A DNA stretch of 64,000 nucleotides from Candidatus Manganitrophaceae bacterium (GCA_016200325.1 JACQEZ010000020.1:186001-250000), one strand, 5' to 3'; numbered from the stretch's first letter, positions 32,201-40,616 are shown. Notes: generated by a model not told the origin, from the letters alone. Numbers and translations: made by a program.

Positions 32201-32360
32201 GGCCGACACCTCCGATACCCGCTCCCACGAAGGGTCGGGGTTGGGACTGTCTATTGTCAAGAAATTCGCCGACCTCCTCGGTGCGACGGTGCAGATCGGC
32301 AGCGCGGTCGGGGTGGGAACGACGGTGACGGTTCGGATTCCTTATGATCCTCCGGCTTGA
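29292..32360 (+). CDS. Multi-domain sensor histidine kinase (GAF-GAF-PAS-PAS-PAS-HisKA-HATPase)
   Basis: 1022 residues, no membrane helix, so a cytosolic sensor. The N-terminus (DSWKRSRAAGV, then RRMGTNAVGTALATNQP) resembles the sensory GAF domain of DhaR/AcoR-type activators. A second GAF follows (about 215-365), then three PAS/PAC units (about 385-505, 510-640, 645-765). The phospho-acceptor His is in MISHELRTPLN (about 805). The ATPase domain shows an N-box (NLVSNAIKFTD) and G-boxes (DTGIGI, GSGLGLSI). No response regulator adjoins it, so its partner is unknown. Confidence 0.9.
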   Translation: MVGQEINPIQTEWKRFIEGLPPAGLVSRVILDSWKRSRAAGVHPHPMKLILHPVSEQILRHRLDVNQEFIEVAALHLDWISSSLSGLRHTAFLVDRDGLILYATGNDHLMREAFYVLPGYDWSERRMGTNAVGTALATNQPIAVSGPEHYIQLFHGYTCTAAPIRVHGSTLGAIGIGTPATEGNPERLILTAHTAYVVEQALMHRRTERMAESMKTEATALLSNALDYKTTLSNIARLVVPRFADWCLINMREEDRSISRVAVAAADPAQANLAEDLQRQPLDPDGPYGAARVIRTGLSELYPEISDAVVIGAASDAKHRTLLEQLRMKSAMVVPITGRQGVLGAITFISVESDRQYSRVDLALAEELARRAALAIENARLYRDAQQEIARRKEVEAALRQSEERFRRLGESGVLSIASFDLSGSITDANDAFLKMIQYSREELRAGKVRWDPLTPPEWIERTRQAVEEMKQHGSCVPYEREYLRKDGSRFWGLFGGALLNEGSEGVAFVIDTTERKRAEEGLRHSEEKYRTLFETMTQGVVYQDEEGKILSANPSAERILGLTIDQMQGRSSFDLDWRAIRDDGSALPGEAHPAMVALRTGAPVKNVIMGVFHPEEKGYRWINVNAIPQFRPGEKKPYQVYATFADITERRQVEEQIRFQANLLDVVEQAIIVTDLAGVILYWNRFSEKLYGWSAKEVLGRNITEVTPSDLSYEEGVKIMRRLALGRGWSGEFQVRRRDGSLFTAMVVDTPIRNERGELIGVIGVSFDITARKQVEEALNQKKVEAEEASRAKTQFVSMISHELRTPLNAIIGYADLLSRPRPVEDPAKLKERVDRISYNARILLDLINNLLNLNRLEAGQMPVTVETVFLVDVVEKIVDNLRTMGEEKGLKVDLINEVGPFAIRSDLKKIEQIVRNLVSNAIKFTDRGSVTVRLLDFPAEQRVGVEVSDTGIGISGKDLSRLFEPFYQADTSDTRSHEGSGLGLSIVKKFADLLGATVQIGSAVGVGTTVTVRIPYDPPA

Positions 32361-32405
32361 TCCTTCCCGGCCGATTCGAAATTCTGATTCGGGATTGTGA
32401 GAGTC

Positions 32406-32440
32406 ATGGGGTAAAACCTCACGCCTTCAGACTGCAGGCC
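32406..32440. repeat. Fragment of a dispersed repeat upstream of the P450 gene
   Basis: ATGGGGTAAAACCTCACG followed by CCTTCAGACTGCAGG matches the plus-strand right arm at 34451-34480 with few differences. With the two arms at 33910 and 34369 it forms a repeat family bordering the P450 gene. Confidence 0.5.
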
Positions 32441-32508
32441 GGCCGCAGACAGATGCAAAGCCCCGCTCCCCCTTGAGATTGCGCGCCGATTCAGGTATTC
32501 TCCACTCC

Positions 32509-33855
32509 ATGTCCACGAAAGAATACTCCTTTCCGCCGGGCCCGTCCGGCAAGCCGCTGGTCGGCCACCTCTTCGCCTTTCGCCGCGATCCGATTCGTTT
32601 CCTCATGCGGCTTGCCAAAGAGTATGGCGACGCCGCCTCTTTCAAAATCGGCTCTCAGGAGATGGTCCTCCTCAGCCATCCCGAAAGTATCAAAGCGGTC
32701 TTGACGACCGACCACCGCAACTTTACCAAGGGCCGGGGGTTGCAATGGGCCAAACGGCTTCTCGGCGAGGGGTTGCTCACCAGCGAAGGGGAGTTCCATC
32801 GCCGCCAGCGGCGGATCGCCCAGCCGGCTTTCCACCGGCAGCGGATCGCCTCCTACGGCGAGATCATGACCGGCTATGCCGCCCGGATGCGTGAGGGGTG
32901 GAAGGCGGGGACGCCGTTTGATCTGCATGCCGAGATGATGCACCTGACGATGGGGATTGCGGCGAAGACCCTCTTCGATGCCGATGTCGATTCGAAAGCG
33001 CACGAGATCGGGGAGGCGCTCTCGACGGCGGTCGAGTTCTTCAACCGATTCACCCTCCCGTTCGCCGATCTGATGGCGGAGCTGCCGATCCCGAGCACCC
33101 TCCGGTTTAAAAAGGCGAAGCAGCGCCTCGACGAAACGATCTACCGGATGATCGCCGAGCGGCGGGCGAGCGACGAAGACCGCGGCGACCTTCTCTCGAT
33201 GCTGCTCCATGCCACCGATGAAGAGGGGACCGGCGGGATGACCGACCTTCAGCTGCGGGATGAGGCGATGACGATTTTTCTCGCCGGCCACGAAACGACC
33301 GCAAACGCCCTCGCCTGGACCTGGTATCTCCTCTCGCAGCATCCCGAAGTAGAGGCGAAATTACACGCGGAAATCGATCTCCTCTTAGGCGACCGGCTGC
33401 CGACGGTCGACGATCTCCCCAAACTTCAATATGTCGAGAAGGTGCTCGCCGAATCGATGCGTCTTTATCCCCCCGCCTGGCTGGTCGGCTATCGCGCGAT
33501 CGACGATTATTCGTTCGAAAAATATAACGTGCCCGGGGGGACCATTTTCCTGATGAGCCAGTATGTGGTCCACCACGATTCCCGCTATTTTCCCGATCCA
33601 TTTCGTTTCGATCCGGAGCGGTGGACGCCGGAGGCGAAAGCGGCCCGGCCGAAGTTTTCCTACTTTCCCTTCGGCGGCGGCCCCCGCGTCTGCATCGGGG
33701 AGACGTTCGCCTGGATGGAGGCGATTCTGGTGATGGCGGCGATCGCCCGGCGCTGGCAGCTTCGGTTGGTTCCGGGCCACCCGGTGGTGCTTCAGCCGTT
33801 GATTACGCTGCGGCCCCGGTATGGGATGAAGATGGTTGCGACGCGGCGGGGATAG
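32509..33855 (+). CDS. Cytochrome P450
   Basis: 448 residues, soluble. The heme-binding loop is [13 protein letters not shown] (Cys about 400), the I-helix oxygen-activation motif is AGHETTAN, and the K-helix Glu-x-x-Arg is in ESMRLYPP. The N-terminus lacks a membrane anchor and begins with the proline-rich PPGPSGKP. Sequence style recalls bacterial fatty-acid or terpene hydroxylases, but the substrate is not inferable. No ferredoxin or reductase gene adjoins it. It is flanked by members of a repeat family, suggesting it moved as a unit. Start ATG 32509; an upstream in-frame ATG at 32473 is possible. Confidence 0.93.
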   Translation: MSTKEYSFPPGPSGKPLVGHLFAFRRDPIRFLMRLAKEYGDAASFKIGSQEMVLLSHPESIKAVLTTDHRNFTKGRGLQWAKRLLGEGLLTSEGEFHRRQRRIAQPAFHRQRIASYGEIMTGYAARMREGWKAGTPFDLHAEMMHLTMGIAAKTLFDADVDSKAHEIGEALSTAVEFFNRFTLPFADLMAELPIPSTLRFKKAKQRLDETIYRMIAERRASDEDRGDLLSMLLHATDEEGTGGMTDLQLRDEAMTIFLAGHETTANALAWTWYLLSQHPEVEAKLHAEIDLLLGDRLPTVDDLPKLQYVEKVLAESMRLYPPAWLVGYRAIDDYSFEKYNVPGGTIFLMSQYVVHHDSRYFPDPFRFDPERWTPEAKAARPKFSYFPFGGGPRVCIGETFAWMEAILVMAAIARRWQLRLVPGHPVVLQPLITLRPRYGMKMVATRRG

Positions 33856-33909
33856 GGGCGCGGGCGGATAGAGGCGCCCTGAGTCAGCTCAGAGTATGCT
33901 GCTGAGTAC

Positions 33910-34016
33910 GGCTGAAGGTCGTGGGGTTTCACCCCACCCTCCACCGAGGGGGCGCCTCGTCGCGCCCCCTCCGGCTTCCCCAGACGCCGGGGGTGGAACC
34001 CCCTGGCCCCCCTGCG
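33910..34016 (+). repeat. Left arm of a long imperfect inverted repeat
   Basis: About 107 bases beginning CTGAAGGTCGTGGGG. Compared by eye with the reverse complement of 34369-34477 it is about 80 percent identical, with small indels. The composition is unusually rich in G and C homopolymer runs. Confidence 0.7.
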
Positions 34017-34368
34017 GCCGAACTCGGCGCGACCGCACAAGGATAGTGCGGACTGCGCCTCAGACAGGCGCCCTGAAAAGGTAGGTGGAACGTTTTCATT
34101 ATAGCGGTGGCGCACTGCGTCCTCGCTCCACCCATCCCCCCGTGGGGCCCTTTCTCTCCGACACAGCGTGCCACCGAGCAGATAACCCCAAATCTAGTAC
34201 TGTTTTTGTTTGAATTAAAAAAGATCGTAAGCGACTGCGCGGCAAGGGCGTACTCCGCCCCCCCACGCTGCTGCGTTTTATATCCGACGGTTTACCTACC
34301 GAATCAGGTCACCTGTCGAAGCCCCATCCGCGGTGCCCTTCCCGCGCGTGGTGCAAGTTGTGACCGTA
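34017..34368. other. Non-coding core between the two inverted-repeat arms
   Basis: Roughly 350 bases with no ORF that resembles a protein. AGGCGCCCTGA occurs at about 34066 and again at about 33871 outside the left arm. I see no transposase, tRNA or structured RNA that I can name. Confidence 0.4.
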
Positions 34369-34477
34369 AGGGGGGAGCGGGGGGGATCTCTCCCCCCGGC
34401 TGCACGGGGAGGCCGGAGGGGGCCGGGCAATCGGCCCCCACGGTGGGGGGTGGGGTAAAACCCCACGACCTTCAGGC
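34369..34477 (-). repeat. Right arm of a long imperfect inverted repeat
   Basis: Ends GGGGTAAAACCCCACGACC followed by TTCAGG, the reverse complement of the left arm at 33910. The arms enclose about 350 bases of non-coding sequence. The pair may be a non-autonomous mobile element or a large hairpin between the P450 gene and trmJ. Confidence 0.7.
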
Positions 34478-34556
34478 AGTCAGGTCAAGAGCAGCGCCCC
34501 ATCCCAACCCATTTGATTCTACCTGAGGCCCTTCTCTTCTTCTTCGCGGTCCAGCA

Positions 34557-35324
34557 TTACCGCTCCGGCGCTTTTCTCCTCGACGCCTGGCGAACCTCCC
34601 GAAACATCGCCCTCAAAATCTTCGCCTCCTCCAGATCCATCTCCGCCCGCAACCATAATGTCCGGAGCATCCTCACCATCTTTTTATCCGCCGGCGGTTT
34701 TAAAAATCCAATTTCCCGGAGCGCTTCTTCCATCTCTTCGAACAACGGCTCCAACGCCCCGACGGGGAGGAGCGCGCGGCGGGCGTTTTTTTCTTTCGGA
34801 CCGGCGTCGGCAGGAGCGGTCCGAAGGAGCGCCGCCGCCGTGAGGAGGACCGCTTGGGCAAGATTCAGCGATGAGAAGGAGGGGCCGGTCGGGATGAAGG
34901 CGGTGCGGTGACAGCGGGCGAGGATCTCATTGTTCAAACCGGTTCCTTCGGAGCCGAAGAGGAGGAGGATCTTTTGATCCTCCGCGCGCCGCCAGATCTC
35001 CGGCGCGAGCGCTTCAATCGAGGTATGGGACCGCCTCTGTTTCTTCGGTTCGCGGCCGGTCAGGCCGACGACCCAGTGGGCCTCGGCGAGCGCGGCGTCG
35101 AGATCGGGAAAGTGCGCCGCTTGGTCGAGGAGCTCACGCGAGCGGTAGGCCATCCGAATCGATTCCTCTCCGCGCGGATCGGTCGGGGAGACGAGGGCGA
35201 GCCGGCTGAACCCCATGTTTTTGAGGGCGCGGGCAGCGGCGCCGACGTTGCCGGGGCTTTCCGGATGGACAAGGCAGAAGGTGATCCGTTCCGATCGGTC
35301 CGGCGCGATCGCCTCGTCGCTCAC
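34557..35324 (-). CDS. trmJ: TrmJ-like SPOUT RNA methyltransferase
   Basis: 255 residues from a GTG at 35324 that overlaps the stop of the upstream kinase (GTGA). SPOUT landmarks: N-terminal LVHPESPGNVGAAARALKNMG, the SAM-knot motifs LLLFGSEGTGLNNE and IPTGPSFSSLNLAQAV. TrmJ makes the 2'-O-methyl at position 32 of tRNA. The helical C-terminal extension (LRTLWLRAEMDLEE) also fits TrmJ. It is the last gene of the signalling operon, an unexpected neighbour. Confidence 0.88.
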   Translation of the reverse strand: MSDEAIAPDRSERITFCLVHPESPGNVGAAARALKNMGFSRLALVSPTDPRGEESIRMAYRSRELLDQAAHFPDLDAALAEAHWVVGLTGREPKKQRRSHTSIEALAPEIWRRAEDQKILLLFGSEGTGLNNEILARCHRTAFIPTGPSFSSLNLAQAVLLTAAALLRTAPADAGPKEKNARRALLPVGALEPLFEEMEEALREIGFLKPPADKKMVRMLRTLWLRAEMDLEEAKILRAMFREVRQASRRKAPER

Positions 35325-36958
35325 CGCGCCGGTTCGGGAGAGGGAAGGGGGGGCTCTGCCGGCAGCCAAACGGTGAACCGGCTGCCGACGCCGGGTTTGC
35401 TCTTCACCTTAATCTTCCCTCCCATCGCTTGGACGATGCCATGGATGATCGTCAATCCCAACCCGCTCCCGTCATAGCCGGAGGTATGATTGAATGGATC
35501 GAAAATCTGGTTGAGCCGCTCCGGCGCAATCCCGATACCGGTATCGAAGACGGTGATCTGAACCCCCTCCCGGTTGCGCTCCTTGACCTTTCGAACGCCG
35601 ATTTCGATCGATCCCAAAACGGTGAATTTGGCTGCATTGGAGAAGAGGTTGGAGAGGATATGTTTAATCATGTCGGGTTCGGAGACGGGGAGGCGGACAT
35701 CGGGTTCCACCCGGCTCTTTATGTCGATTTCCTTTCCGAAGAGAAGGGGAGCCAGTTCGTTTTGGATCTGCTCCAGAACGAGCGCGCTGACGTCGACCTC
35801 CACCGCGCCGCTCATTGTATAGCGAAATTCATTGAGCCCCCGGTCGAGGATTCGAAGGAGCTCTTTCGCGTTGGCGAGAATCCGCTTCAGCGCCTCCTCT
35901 GCTTTTTTCGAATCCATCGCCCGATCGAGAAGGAGGGAGGTAAATCCGAGGATGGCGTTCAAGGGTGTTTTGAGGTCATGCGACGCATAGGAGAGAGCGG
36001 TTTTGCTCCGCATCGCCTCTTCGCGCAGTTTCAGGTTGGAACGGGAGAGGGTCTCGTTCATCCGTTGCAGATAAAGATAGGCTTCCTGATTTAAGAGCGC
36101 CGAGGTGAGGCGGGAGGAGAGGACCTCGAGCGGCTGCTCCTCCTCCGGGGAGAGATCATTTTTCGGGAGGGCGATCAATAAAATCCCTTTGCTGTACTCT
36201 TGGTAGACAAGGGGGGAGAGGGCCAGCCCGTCGAAGGTGAGACCCCGCAACGCCGCTTCCAAAAAGGGGTCCCTGTCGACCTCCGCCCGGGAGGCAACGA
36301 TCATCCGTCGTTTACTCAAGGCGCGGGCGAGCAGACCGGAAGGGGGTTCGGTTCCGGCATTCGGGACCGCCTCGATTCCGGTAAAGAGTCCGCCGGTCAA
36401 GAGCCAACGGAATGCGCCTTCGGCGCGGTCGCGGTAAAAGACGCCGGCGCCGACTCCGTCGAACATCGCCATGATCTTCTCCGGGATCCCCGGCGAAAAC
36501 CGGCCGTTCGTCAGGGAGGTAAAGAAAAGATTCCCGATCTCCGCCAGCAGCTGAAAGCGCCGGGTCTCGCGCTGCGCGCGGTCATAGTAGTATTTGGAGC
36601 GGAGATTGCTGTGGACGCGGGCGAGCAATTCCGCCTTGTTGATTGGCTGGGCAAGGTAGTCGATCGCTCCGGTTTCCAGGCCGCGGACGCGGCTCTCGAG
36701 GTCATAATAGGTGGCGGAGGTCATCAGAATCGGGATGACTTCCGTTCTCGGATCTTTCTTGAGCCGGTCGCAGACCGAGAAGCCGTCGATGTCGGGCATA
36801 TTGATATCGAGGAGAATCAGGTCGGGCTTCTGCAGGGCGCCGGCCAGCGCACCGGCGCCGTCCGCCGCCGTGATCACGCGAAAACCGTCGGCCTTGAGAA
36901 TTTTTTCTAAGACATACCGGTTGGTTTCAACATCATCGACCACCAAGATCGTTGCCAT
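35321..36958 (-). CDS. Hybrid receiver-GAF-histidine kinase
   Basis: 545 residues. Receiver domain 1-120 with phospho-acceptor Asp in LILLDINMPD and Lys in the usual position near QPINKAE. A GAF-like region spans about 140-290. The HisKA helix has SYASHDLKTPLN (His about 335), and the HATPase domain shows NLFSNAAKFT, DTGIGI and GSGLGLT. A receiver at the N-terminus suggests it is itself switched by an upstream kinase, likely the RsbT-like/kinase fusion in the same operon. It lacks an output domain. Confidence 0.9.
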   Translation of the reverse strand: MATILVVDDVETNRYVLEKILKADGFRVITAADGAGALAGALQKPDLILLDINMPDIDGFSVCDRLKKDPRTEVIPILMTSATYYDLESRVRGLETGAIDYLAQPINKAELLARVHSNLRSKYYYDRAQRETRRFQLLAEIGNLFFTSLTNGRFSPGIPEKIMAMFDGVGAGVFYRDRAEGAFRWLLTGGLFTGIEAVPNAGTEPPSGLLARALSKRRMIVASRAEVDRDPFLEAALRGLTFDGLALSPLVYQEYSKGILLIALPKNDLSPEEEQPLEVLSSRLTSALLNQEAYLYLQRMNETLSRSNLKLREEAMRSKTALSYASHDLKTPLNAILGFTSLLLDRAMDSKKAEEALKRILANAKELLRILDRGLNEFRYTMSGAVEVDVSALVLEQIQNELAPLLFGKEIDIKSRVEPDVRLPVSEPDMIKHILSNLFSNAAKFTVLGSIEIGVRKVKERNREGVQITVFDTGIGIAPERLNQIFDPFNHTSGYDGSGLGLTIIHGIVQAMGGKIKVKSKPGVGSRFTVWLPAEPPLPSPEPAR

Positions 36959-37005
36959 GGCGTCTCCTTTTCCGTCTGATTATTGAAAGTCATTCAACCG
37001 CTTCT

Positions 37006-37404
37006 TCACCCGGCAAGTGCGGCCGGTCCCTTATGTTGATCGGGATCGGAGAGGATCTGTAAGACCTTCTCGACGATCTCGCGATATTGGATCGGCTTGG
37101 AAAAGTAGGCGGCGCAGCCAAGGCTCAGGCAGGACTCTTTGTCTCCCGGCAGGGCGTCGGCGGTCACCGCGATAATCGGCACGGCGGAATTGTTCCGCCG
37201 GATCTCCGGAATCGCCTCGTAGCCGCTCATGTCGGGAAGGCGCATGTCCATCAAGATGACATCGGGGGCGTCGCTCTCCGCTTTCCCGATCGCCTCTCTT
37301 CCGTTGCCGGCCTGGATGACTTCGAATCCCTCTTTGAGAAAGACCCGCTGGAGAACGTAGAAATTGGCCGGCGTGTCCTCGACGATCAAGATCCGTTTCG
37401 GCAT
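37006..37404 (-). CDS. Single-domain response regulator (CheY-like)
   Basis: 132 residues, receiver only. Acidic pocket near residues 8-9 (IVEDT), phospho-acceptor Asp in VILMDMRLPD, Thr/Ser switch in IIAVTAD and Lys in YFSKPIQ. With no output domain it likely shuttles phosphate or binds a partner. It lies three bases after the RsbT-like/kinase fusion gene and 47 bases before the hybrid kinase. Confidence 0.93.
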   Translation of the reverse strand: MPKRILIVEDTPANFYVLQRVFLKEGFEVIQAGNGREAIGKAESDAPDVILMDMRLPDMSGYEAIPEIRRNNSAVPIIAVTADALPGDKESCLSLGCAAYFSKPIQYREIVEKVLQILSDPDQHKGPAALAG

Positions 37405-37407
37405 TTC

Positions 37408-38763
37408 CTACTCCTGCACTTTAAAGCCGGCCGGCGCGTCCGACTGGGGAAGGGTAAAGGTAAAGGTCGACCCTTTGCCGACGGCGCTGTTGGCCCAGAT
37501 TCTCCCTCCCATCAGTTCGACCAACTGTTTGCAGATAGACAGCCCCAGACCGGTCCCGCCAAACTTACGGGCCGCGCTGCTGTCGATCTGATGGAACGGC
37601 TCGAAAATGTAGCCGAGGTTCTTCGGCTCGATTCCGATTCCGCTGTCTTTTACAGAAATAAAAAATTCCTCTTTTCCCTCTCCATTTTTTCCGAGGGAAA
37701 GGGTGACCCCCACCCGTCCGGAGAGGGTGAATTTGACCGCATTGCTCAGGAGGTTGAGTGCGATCTGGCGAACGCGCGCTTCGTCGGCAAAGACGGAAGG
37801 GAAGGAGGCCGGCGGGTCGAACCGGAGGGTCAGCCCCTTTTTCTGAGCGAGCGGCTCGACACTCTTCACCGCCTCTTGAATCACCTTCACTAGATCGATC
37901 CAGGCTTTCTCGATCCGAACCTTCCCCGCCTCGATTCGGGAGAGGTCGAGGATGTCGTTGATCAGATGCAGGAGCTGCTCGCCGGAGTTCTGGATCATCC
38001 CGACCTGCTTTTCCTGCTCGGCGGCCAGCTCGCCGTCGATCCGATCAAGGAGAATCTGGCTCAGCGCCAAAATCGAATTCAGCGGGGTTCTCAGCTCGTG
38101 GGACATGTTTGCGAGAAAGGTCGACTTCATCTGATTGGCGCGGGAGAGCTCGGTGTTCTTCTCATCGATTTCCCGATAAAGGGCGATGATCCCCTCATTG
38201 GTGACGCTCAGCTCTTTGTTCAACTGGTCGATCAACTGCTCTTTTTCCCGAAGGGAGGTGACGAGGTCTTCGACGTCGGGCTGAAGCGTGAGCATCTGGT
38301 AGAGGCGGGCGAGACGGCTGTCGTCGAGTCGTTGCACATCGAGGCGGCCGATCCGAATCGAACCGCGCGCCTCGGTCCCTTCGCCCAGGGCGGTGCTGAT
38401 CTCCAATTCATCGAGAAGGCGTTTGGCGGAGAGGATTCCCAGACCGCGTCCGGGCGAAAAGCGATAGGCCCCCTGCAGGATTTCGTTGAGACGGGAAATG
38501 CCGGGTCCCTTGTCGGAGAGGACGAAGGTGATCGACCACTCCGATCCCTCTTGCGCGGCCGACAGGGTCAGCTCGCCCGATTTCGCATAGAGGATGGTGT
38601 TCCGCATCAACTCGGAGAGGGCGATGATCAGCCGGTTCTGTTCCCGGCGCGGGATATCGAAATAATCGAGCACCGTCCGGATCTTGTTCCGGATGGTGAG
38701 GAGCTGGGTCTGTCTTCCGATCGCTACGGAGAGAACCTTCTTCTCCATCGTGAGATTCATCAT
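37408..38763 (-). CDS. RsbT-like switch ATPase fused to a histidine kinase
   Basis: 451 residues from ATG 38763, overlapping the stop of the upstream gene (ATGA). Residues about 10-140 are an RsbT/RsbW-type ATPase with N-box SELMRNTILYAKSG, DKGPGI and a glycine-rich GRGLGI. A coiled linker follows (about 160-220). A standard kinase then has FLANMSHELRTPLNS (phospho-acceptor His) and HATPase motifs NLLSNAVKFT, DSGIGI and GTGLGLS. The first domain could dock on the RsbR/RsbS complex so that release from it controls the kinase; that is inference. Fusion of an RsbT-like domain to HisKA is not an arrangement I know as common. Confidence 0.88.
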   Translation of the reverse strand: MMNLTMEKKVLSVAIGRQTQLLTIRNKIRTVLDYFDIPRREQNRLIIALSELMRNTILYAKSGELTLSAAQEGSEWSITFVLSDKGPGISRLNEILQGAYRFSPGRGLGILSAKRLLDELEISTALGEGTEARGSIRIGRLDVQRLDDSRLARLYQMLTLQPDVEDLVTSLREKEQLIDQLNKELSVTNEGIIALYREIDEKNTELSRANQMKSTFLANMSHELRTPLNSILALSQILLDRIDGELAAEQEKQVGMIQNSGEQLLHLINDILDLSRIEAGKVRIEKAWIDLVKVIQEAVKSVEPLAQKKGLTLRFDPPASFPSVFADEARVRQIALNLLSNAVKFTLSGRVGVTLSLGKNGEGKEEFFISVKDSGIGIEPKNLGYIFEPFHQIDSSAARKFGGTGLGLSICKQLVELMGGRIWANSAVGKGSTFTFTLPQSDAPAGFKVQE

Positions 38764-39788
38764 GATCCGATCCGTCCGATGACGACCGTGGCGTCGTCGT
38801 TCGCCCGCAGCTGGTCCCGCAGCAGGAGCGCCCCGAGCAGTAGGGGAGAGGGGTCTGTCCTTTTCAGATAATGGCTCGGCTCCCACTTGGTGGAGAGGCC
38901 GTCGCTTGCAAGGATGAAGAGGTCTCCCTTCCCGAAAGAAAACGATTCCTCCCGACACCGGGGCGGAACGACCCCGAGCGAGCCGTTGACCGAAATCGGT
39001 CTTGCGGGCTGACGGCCGTAGATCCGGCAGTCGATGTTGCCGATCCCGGCATAGGTCGCCCGTCCCTCCCTTAAATCAAGCCGGAGGAGGCCGATCACCG
39101 CCCCCTGCGTTTTTTGAAGCTCGATGTGGAGCTGGTCGAGGAGGTCGGCCAAGGGGAGCGTGCCGCTTCCTTTCAGTTTTTCCCGGGCCGCCTTGGCCGC
39201 CTTGCTCGCCCCCAATCCATGTCCCAGGCCGTCGATGACTGCCACCTGCAGCCGGCCGTCGCCCGGCGCGTAGGAGACGCCGTCGCCGTTGTCGGTCTCA
39301 CCCGGTTTCGGCCGGGTCAGCGCCTCGCAGTCGAACGGCTCGGAAGTGGGGAGCCGGCTCCAGGTGCGCGAGATCACCACCGTCCCGGGAAAGGCGACCC
39401 CCGGACGGACCGGCTCGGAATAGATGGCGAAGTCGTCGGAGAGCCGGCGGATCGCCCCGAGCCCTCCCCCCAAGGTGCCGGAGGTCGAAAAATGATCTTG
39501 AAGCGCCCGGTCCAGATCGGCGATGCCGGGGCCGCGGTCTTCCGAGAGGATCAGCAATCCCTTCTCCCCCTGCTCGGAGAGGGTGATCCCATAACGGATC
39601 ATCGGGGAGGCGGCGCGGTGCTGCGCCAGGTTGGTCGCCATCTCCGTGGCGACCAGGCCGACATTCGAACATTTCTCCTCGGAGAGGCCGATCGATTTCG
39701 CGATGCCTGTCATTCGGCGGCGGATCTCACCGGCCCATGCTTCTCCTTCGGGGACAATCGAGGAGAGCTCCGTCACCTTTAACGCCAT
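38760..39788 (-). CDS. RsbT-like ATPase fused to a PP2C/SpoIIE-type phosphatase (RsbT-RsbX-like)
   Basis: 342 residues. Residues 1-140 form an HATPase switch domain (LVATEMATNLAQHRA, EDRGPGI, GGGLGAIRR). Residues 150-342 are a small PP2C phosphatase with metal Asp residues in VAVIDGLGHGLGA, LFILASDGLS and ANDDATVV, like RsbX. RsbX resets stressosomes by dephosphorylating RsbR and RsbS, so this protein probably provides that reset with its own docking domain. It overlaps rsbT by 10 bases and the next gene by 4. Confidence 0.88.
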   Translation of the reverse strand: MALKVTELSSIVPEGEAWAGEIRRRMTGIAKSIGLSEEKCSNVGLVATEMATNLAQHRAASPMIRYGITLSEQGEKGLLILSEDRGPGIADLDRALQDHFSTSGTLGGGLGAIRRLSDDFAIYSEPVRPGVAFPGTVVISRTWSRLPTSEPFDCEALTRPKPGETDNGDGVSYAPGDGRLQVAVIDGLGHGLGASKAAKAAREKLKGSGTLPLADLLDQLHIELQKTQGAVIGLLRLDLREGRATYAGIGNIDCRIYGRQPARPISVNGSLGVVPPRCREESFSFGKGDLFILASDGLSTKWEPSHYLKRTDPSPLLLGALLLRDQLRANDDATVVIGRIGS

Positions 39789-40186
39789 TTGGCGACCGTG
39801 ACCCGCGTTCCCTTCCCGACCTCCGACCAGATGTCGAAATCGTCCATCAACCGCTTTGAGCCGGGCAATCCATATCCGAGGCCGTTGCCGGTGGTATAAC
39901 CTTCTTTCATCGCCAGCTCGAGATTGGGAATGCCCGGTCCTTTGTCTTCACAGACAATGCGGAGCCCGGAGCGGGTGCCGTTCTGGAGGATTTCCATCTC
40001 GAGGGTGCCGCCGCCGGCATACTTGAGCATGTTCCGGATCAGCTCGCTCGCCGCGGTGGTGATTCGGGTCTGATCGACGATGCTGAACCCGATCGCCTGG
40101 GATTTGAGGCGGACCTCCTGTCGGGCCCGGACCACATCGGTCTCGTTTGCGATCGAAAGGCGGGCCGCCTTATTAACGATGGCCAT
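39779..40186 (-). CDS. rsbT: RsbT-like serine kinase / switch protein
   Basis: 135 residues from ATG 40186, overlapping rsbS by 14 bases. GHKL ATPase motifs: AASELIRNMLKYAGGG (N-box), EDKGPGIPN and the lid GYTTGNGLGYGLPGSKRL. This is very like RsbT, which phosphorylates RsbS and RsbR and is then freed to act on a downstream partner. The usual partner RsbU and sigma-B genes are not in the window. The frame back to 40252 lies inside rsbS and is unlikely to be used. Confidence 0.93.
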   Translation of the reverse strand: MAIVNKAARLSIANETDVVRARQEVRLKSQAIGFSIVDQTRITTAASELIRNMLKYAGGGTLEMEILQNGTRSGLRIVCEDKGPGIPNLELAMKEGYTTGNGLGYGLPGSKRLMDDFDIWSEVGKGTRVTVAKWR

Positions 40187-40616
40187 TCTGGGAGCGCTCC
40201 TCCATCCATCCCAAGTCGTCCGCGCCGGCGCCGTTGCTTTCCCCCTCTTCATCGTCCCGCTCGCCGATCTTCTGTCGCAGCAGCTGGAGTCCGAGCTCGA
40301 CGTTCAGCGCGGTCGGGATCTGTTTTAAATCCAAGCCGAGCTCGATGAGGGTAATCGCGACGGAGGGTTGGATCCCGACGACCACGACGACGGCGTTCAT
40401 GATCCGCGCCATCGAGGCGGTGTCGGAGAGAACCCGTCCCAGAAAAGAATCGACAATGTCGAGGACCGAAATGTCGATGATCACCCCGCGGGCCGACGTC
40501 TTCTCAATCTTGGTGAGCAGATCGCTCTGCATCGACATGGCGACCTGATCTTGGAGGTCGGTTTGGATCGAGACGAGGAGGGTGTCGCCCACTTTGATGA
40601 TCGGGATCTTCTCCAT
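40173..40616 (-). CDS. rsbS: RsbS-like STAS-domain stressosome scaffold
   Basis: 147 residues: one STAS domain (1-115) and a short acidic tail. The target Ser of RsbT is in DIVDSFLGR, matching the known RsbS phosphorylation site. Its ATG directly follows the rsbR stop with no gap. It would form the mixed RsbR/RsbS core that holds RsbT in unstressed cells. Confidence 0.93.
   Translation of the reverse strand: MEKIPIIKVGDTLLVSIQTDLQDQVAMSMQSDLLTKIEKTSARGVIIDISVLDIVDSFLGRVLSDTASMARIMNAVVVVVGIQPSVAITLIELGLDLKQIPTALNVELGLQLLRQKIGERDDEEGESNGAGADDLGWMEERSQNGHR

Noticed and set aside
34017-34368. Group II intron or structured RNA between the inverted repeat arms
   Set aside because: No reverse transcriptase, domain V-like hairpin or other recognisable motif was found by eye.
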